From contig JANVCC010000018.1 in the NCBI GenBank assembly GCA_025345505.1, positions 62,334,031 through 62,398,030 on the forward strand: 64,000 bases of DNA, written 5' to 3'. The position numbers and the translations under genes were made by a program. The stretch's first letter is position 1; every line of letters starts with the position of its first letter. The DNA is from Todiramphus chloris collaris (lineage: Eukaryota > Chordata > Aves > Coraciiformes > Alcedinidae). The notes beneath the pieces are model-generated. The model was not told the origin of the DNA. It worked only from the letters and a program-made list of their open reading frames with translations, and made no database searches. Shown here piece after piece: positions 61,401-64,000 of this stretch.

Positions 61401-63803
61401 TGAAAGCACTTTCTGGGGAACAGGGGAAGAACATCCCCGTTTCCTGCACAGAGTACAGCACACCTTGTCATCCAACACTGTTCACTCCCGACCACCCACA
61501 CAGCACACTGGGTGACATACATCCATTCTACTGCCCCGTGCTTCACCTCAACCAATGCAGATGAAACACCAAAAAGATATAAAAATGCAAGCTTCATCGT
61601 GAAGCCAAGAAATGATTCTATGAAATGCAGAATTAACGTCCCATGATAGCCTAATGCTGCTTCTTGTAAGACTACTTTTCTTTAAGGTCTTCTATGTTAT
61701 AACCACATAGTACTGAATTTCTTTCCTACCCACTAAGAAGCTTTGTAAAACTACCTTTTCTAAAGCAACAGGTGGAAAAGCAGTTCTGCAGTTGTCACAA
61801 TTATGTCACAATTTCAACAGCACTTTACACTGGGTGAAACTCAGCTTTGGCTACAGAACTTTTAATCCAGTTCTCCAAAGGTGATGAGAAGTGCCAGCAT
61901 CTTCCTGATTTCACAGGGCTGGCTGCAGCAGTAGCAGAGTAAAACTGATAAAACTTCAGACAGTGCCTCTCTTACTACTCAAGAGCCCCTACAGGCAAGA
62001 ATGAAATCACTGAACATGGTGTTAAACTCATGCTGTAGCTACTCAGGACACAGCAAGGAGTTATTTTAAAACTGCTCTTAGGGAATAAACACGGCTCAGG
62101 GAAAGAGCTTGAGGTTAAATAAATAAATAAATAGCAGAGTTTTGTTAACTGTGTCAGCAGCTTGAGGTCTGGCATCAGTTACTTTCAGTTACTACCCACC
62201 CTGAAAGCAGGGAACTGAAATTCACTTCATTACCAAGGGGTCCTGCATCACGTGCACAAGTCAGGTTATTTAACGCAACCAGCTAACTGGTAAGCTGCAG
62301 TAATACTGAACAGCTTTTGTTTTATGGAGAGCAGCAGCTCTAGAGAAAAATCTAAGCAGACTGAAATAACTTCAGAAGCGTAAGCTGAGGGAAGCAGCAG
62401 TATTAGCTTCACAAAAATGTATCAGACATAACTTTACTGAAATAGAAGATGAAACTGCAGTTTCTGATAAAACGCAAGAAAATCAGAGCAGCGCTTTAGC
62501 CTGTGCAGTCTTCTTTGATAATCATCCCAAACAGAGAACAGAAAACTAGAAGAATGATTAAAGTTTACAAAAAAAACCCTAACCACAAACTGTATTCTTT
62601 TTAATCAAAAGCAGGCAAATATTTTTCTTTTGTAAATAACTGGTAAGTGTGCCTGCAAGAGAACAGGAAACATGTCAAGGCTAAAGGGCTACACAAATGT
62701 ATTAATCCAGTAATAAGTGTAGAGGACACACAGGCTATCTGCTGAGCCATGCAGGAGCTAATAACGCTGGCTGTCATGACTCCCTTATTAAATGATAACA
62801 AAAGGCACCTATGGTGGAAATCAATTAACTGGAGAAATGGCAAGAGAAATAAAATACAGCAGCAAAACACTTGCTCTCCTTAGACATACAAAATGAAGTT
62901 TTCTACACATTTAAAAAGAAGAAATGTTGTGTGAGGCAAAAGTTACAATGTTCTTGTAAATCATGTTAAATCTGCAAGGTATCAAGTACTTGCAGTTCCT
63001 GTTGAAACAGAAAGGGACTAGAAAAGAGTCGGCTTTTTGCAGGGTAACCTCCTTTGTTATATAGCCAATGTAAAGAAAAATCTAGGTTAACTGTTTTCAG
63101 ATCATGGACAATAAGCTGTAATTTTAAACTTCACTTCTGGCCCAGAGACAGATTATCTGCAGTCCTCCCCGCTGGCTGCCTGCCCCTGTCCTCATGGCTG
63201 CACCAACACAACACAATGCCTCCTGTGCCACACCATTGAGGGTACACACTCAGAGAAGGTACCAAGGGTAAAACTATGCTGTACACCTCTGCAAGAAAGC
63301 ACCTTCGCTACTGAAAGAGCCCTTGTGAGTGCCCTGTTCCCCATTACCTTTCTCTGCCCTCAGCACCTTTTCTGACCTCTCACAAGCGGCCACATCTCTG
63401 GAAATGACATTGTACAACAACAAAAGAAAACACCAAGTGAAACACCTCTGATGTAGTTCTTACAAGTATAAATTGATTAACTCTGGACTTACTGAAATTG
63501 AAGGTACCATTTTGCAAATACTCCAAAGACTACAAGGAAATGGACAAAAGACCCAAGGTCTTCCCCATATCCATTCTAGAGTGCTCTGCCAGGTGACACA
63601 TTTCCTTGTCTTGTGACTGGAAAAGCATTTTTGCCCCCATCCCTATATTTGAGTGGATAAATCCCACTAATAAATCCGGATGTGCTGCAGGCAGAAAAAC
63701 AAATAAGCTTCTTCCAAAGCCTGCAATATGGATACATTTGCAAAGACTGTGGCAAAAACTGCCGTCCCTTTAGGACACATCTGTGCCAGCCGCAGCATCT
63801 TAC

Positions 63804-63956
63804 CTCTCAGTACTGACTTCAGGTTCAGCTTGGCTTGTCGGTGCAGGTCCTCCACGCAAGGTGGTCTTGAAGAGGGCAGGAAGACATTTTCCTGCTGGTG
63901 CCATGGAGCAGTGTAGTGCACAGTCCATCTACTCTCTTCGTCTAAGTTGGAAACAG
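63804..63956 (-). CDS. NHSL1: NHSL1 coding exon 2 (partial gene, exon 1 outside window)
   Basis: This is the most upstream NHSL1 exon visible: 153 nt, entered in phase 1 and left in phase 1. The acceptor follows a pyrimidine tract ending in CTCTGCAG at 63957-63963. The donor is AGAG|GTAAGA at 63798-63803. It encodes about 51 residues including [25 protein letters not shown] and [18 protein letters not shown], a block strongly conserved across NHS, NHSL1 and NHSL2. Known of the family: the N-terminus holds a WAVE-homology domain that begins in exon 1, and this exon continues it. The last base G joins AG of exon 3 to make a Glu codon, giving SVLR-ECDK as in other members. NHS is the main alternative, but the downstream exons favour NHSL1. 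Confidence 0.93.
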
Positions 63957-64000
63957 CTGCAGAGAAAGACAATAACAGGAAAATTCAATGGTACTGTAGA
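63957..64000 (-). other. NHSL1: end of NHSL1 intron 1 (acceptor side)
   Basis: The last 44 bp of the window hold the polypyrimidine tract and AG of the exon 2 acceptor. Exon 1, the promoter and any alternative first exons are outside the window. Confidence 0.85.

Larger units (their letters stand above)
48133..63803 (-). other. NHSL1: NHSL1 intron 2
   Basis: A 15.7-kb intron from GTAAGA (63803) to CATCGGCAG (48133). Contents seen: a 15-bp palindrome at 49637-49651, CT and T runs at 53773-53800, a MIR-like piece at 55125-55190, a 23-bp local duplication at 56776-56816 and a 23-C homopolymer at 58409-58431. No other gene or alternative first exon could be recognised. Confidence 0.85.

Noticed and set aside
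1-64000. tRNA, rRNA, bacterial operons or defence systems
   Set aside because: None seen; gene structure, splice signals and repeats are those of vertebrate nuclear DNA.

Overview
The window is vertebrate nuclear DNA, almost certainly from a bird. It holds seven consecutive coding exons of one gene, NHSL1 (Nance-Horan syndrome-like 1), on the minus strand. They run from about 63.96 kb down to the stop codon at 16.77 kb. Every exon-intron junction has GT/AG signals and the codon phases match from exon to exon (phases 1, 1, 0, 1, 1, 1, 2). The joined frame gives roughly 1,648 residues without the first exon, which lies beyond the right-hand end. Exon numbers 2 to 8 are assigned by analogy with the mammalian gene. 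An avian origin, probably Neoaves, is inferred from compact introns, avian-type LTRs and a near-absence of young SINEs.

Layout. From 1 to about 15.2 kb is the flank beyond the 3' end of NHSL1. It carries a decayed 6.6-kb endogenous retrovirus (about 2.375-8.966 kb, minus strand) with two LTRs, gag remnants, a protease DTG motif, reverse transcriptase, RNase H, integrase and an env remnant. A solo LTR of another family, with a 5-bp target-site duplication, sits inside its pol gene. A further LTR-like start lies near 0.29 kb. From 15.2 to 16.77 kb is the probable NHSL1 3' UTR. Between 16.77 and 25.23 kb are exons 8, 7 and the giant exon 6 (about 3.49 kb). Exons 5, 4, 3 and 2 lie at 33.8, 38.8, 48.1 and 63.9 kb, separated by introns of about 4.8 to 15.7 kb with simple repeats, old MIR-type SINE pieces and a possible CR1/L3-type LINE fragment.

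Function. NHSL1 is a largely disordered adaptor. In its family it acts at the leading edge of migrating cells, through the Scar/WAVE-Arp2/3 actin machinery and SH3 partners such as Abi. The exons seen here carry the conserved N-terminal blocks, a basic cluster, the serine- and proline-rich centre and the conserved C-terminal block. The WAVE-homology start of the protein is expected in the missing first exon.

No prokaryotic system, CRISPR array, tRNA or rRNA was seen. The points most worth a second look are the mosaic retrovirus (class III-like pol with an env carrying a CX6CC motif), an unidentified 112-codon two-membrane-segment ORF in NHSL1 intron 4, an unidentified 167-codon ORF preceded by a splice acceptor, a tandem CAGCAG acceptor at the giant exon, and a 10-N gap whose two sides share an identical 47-bp overlap.
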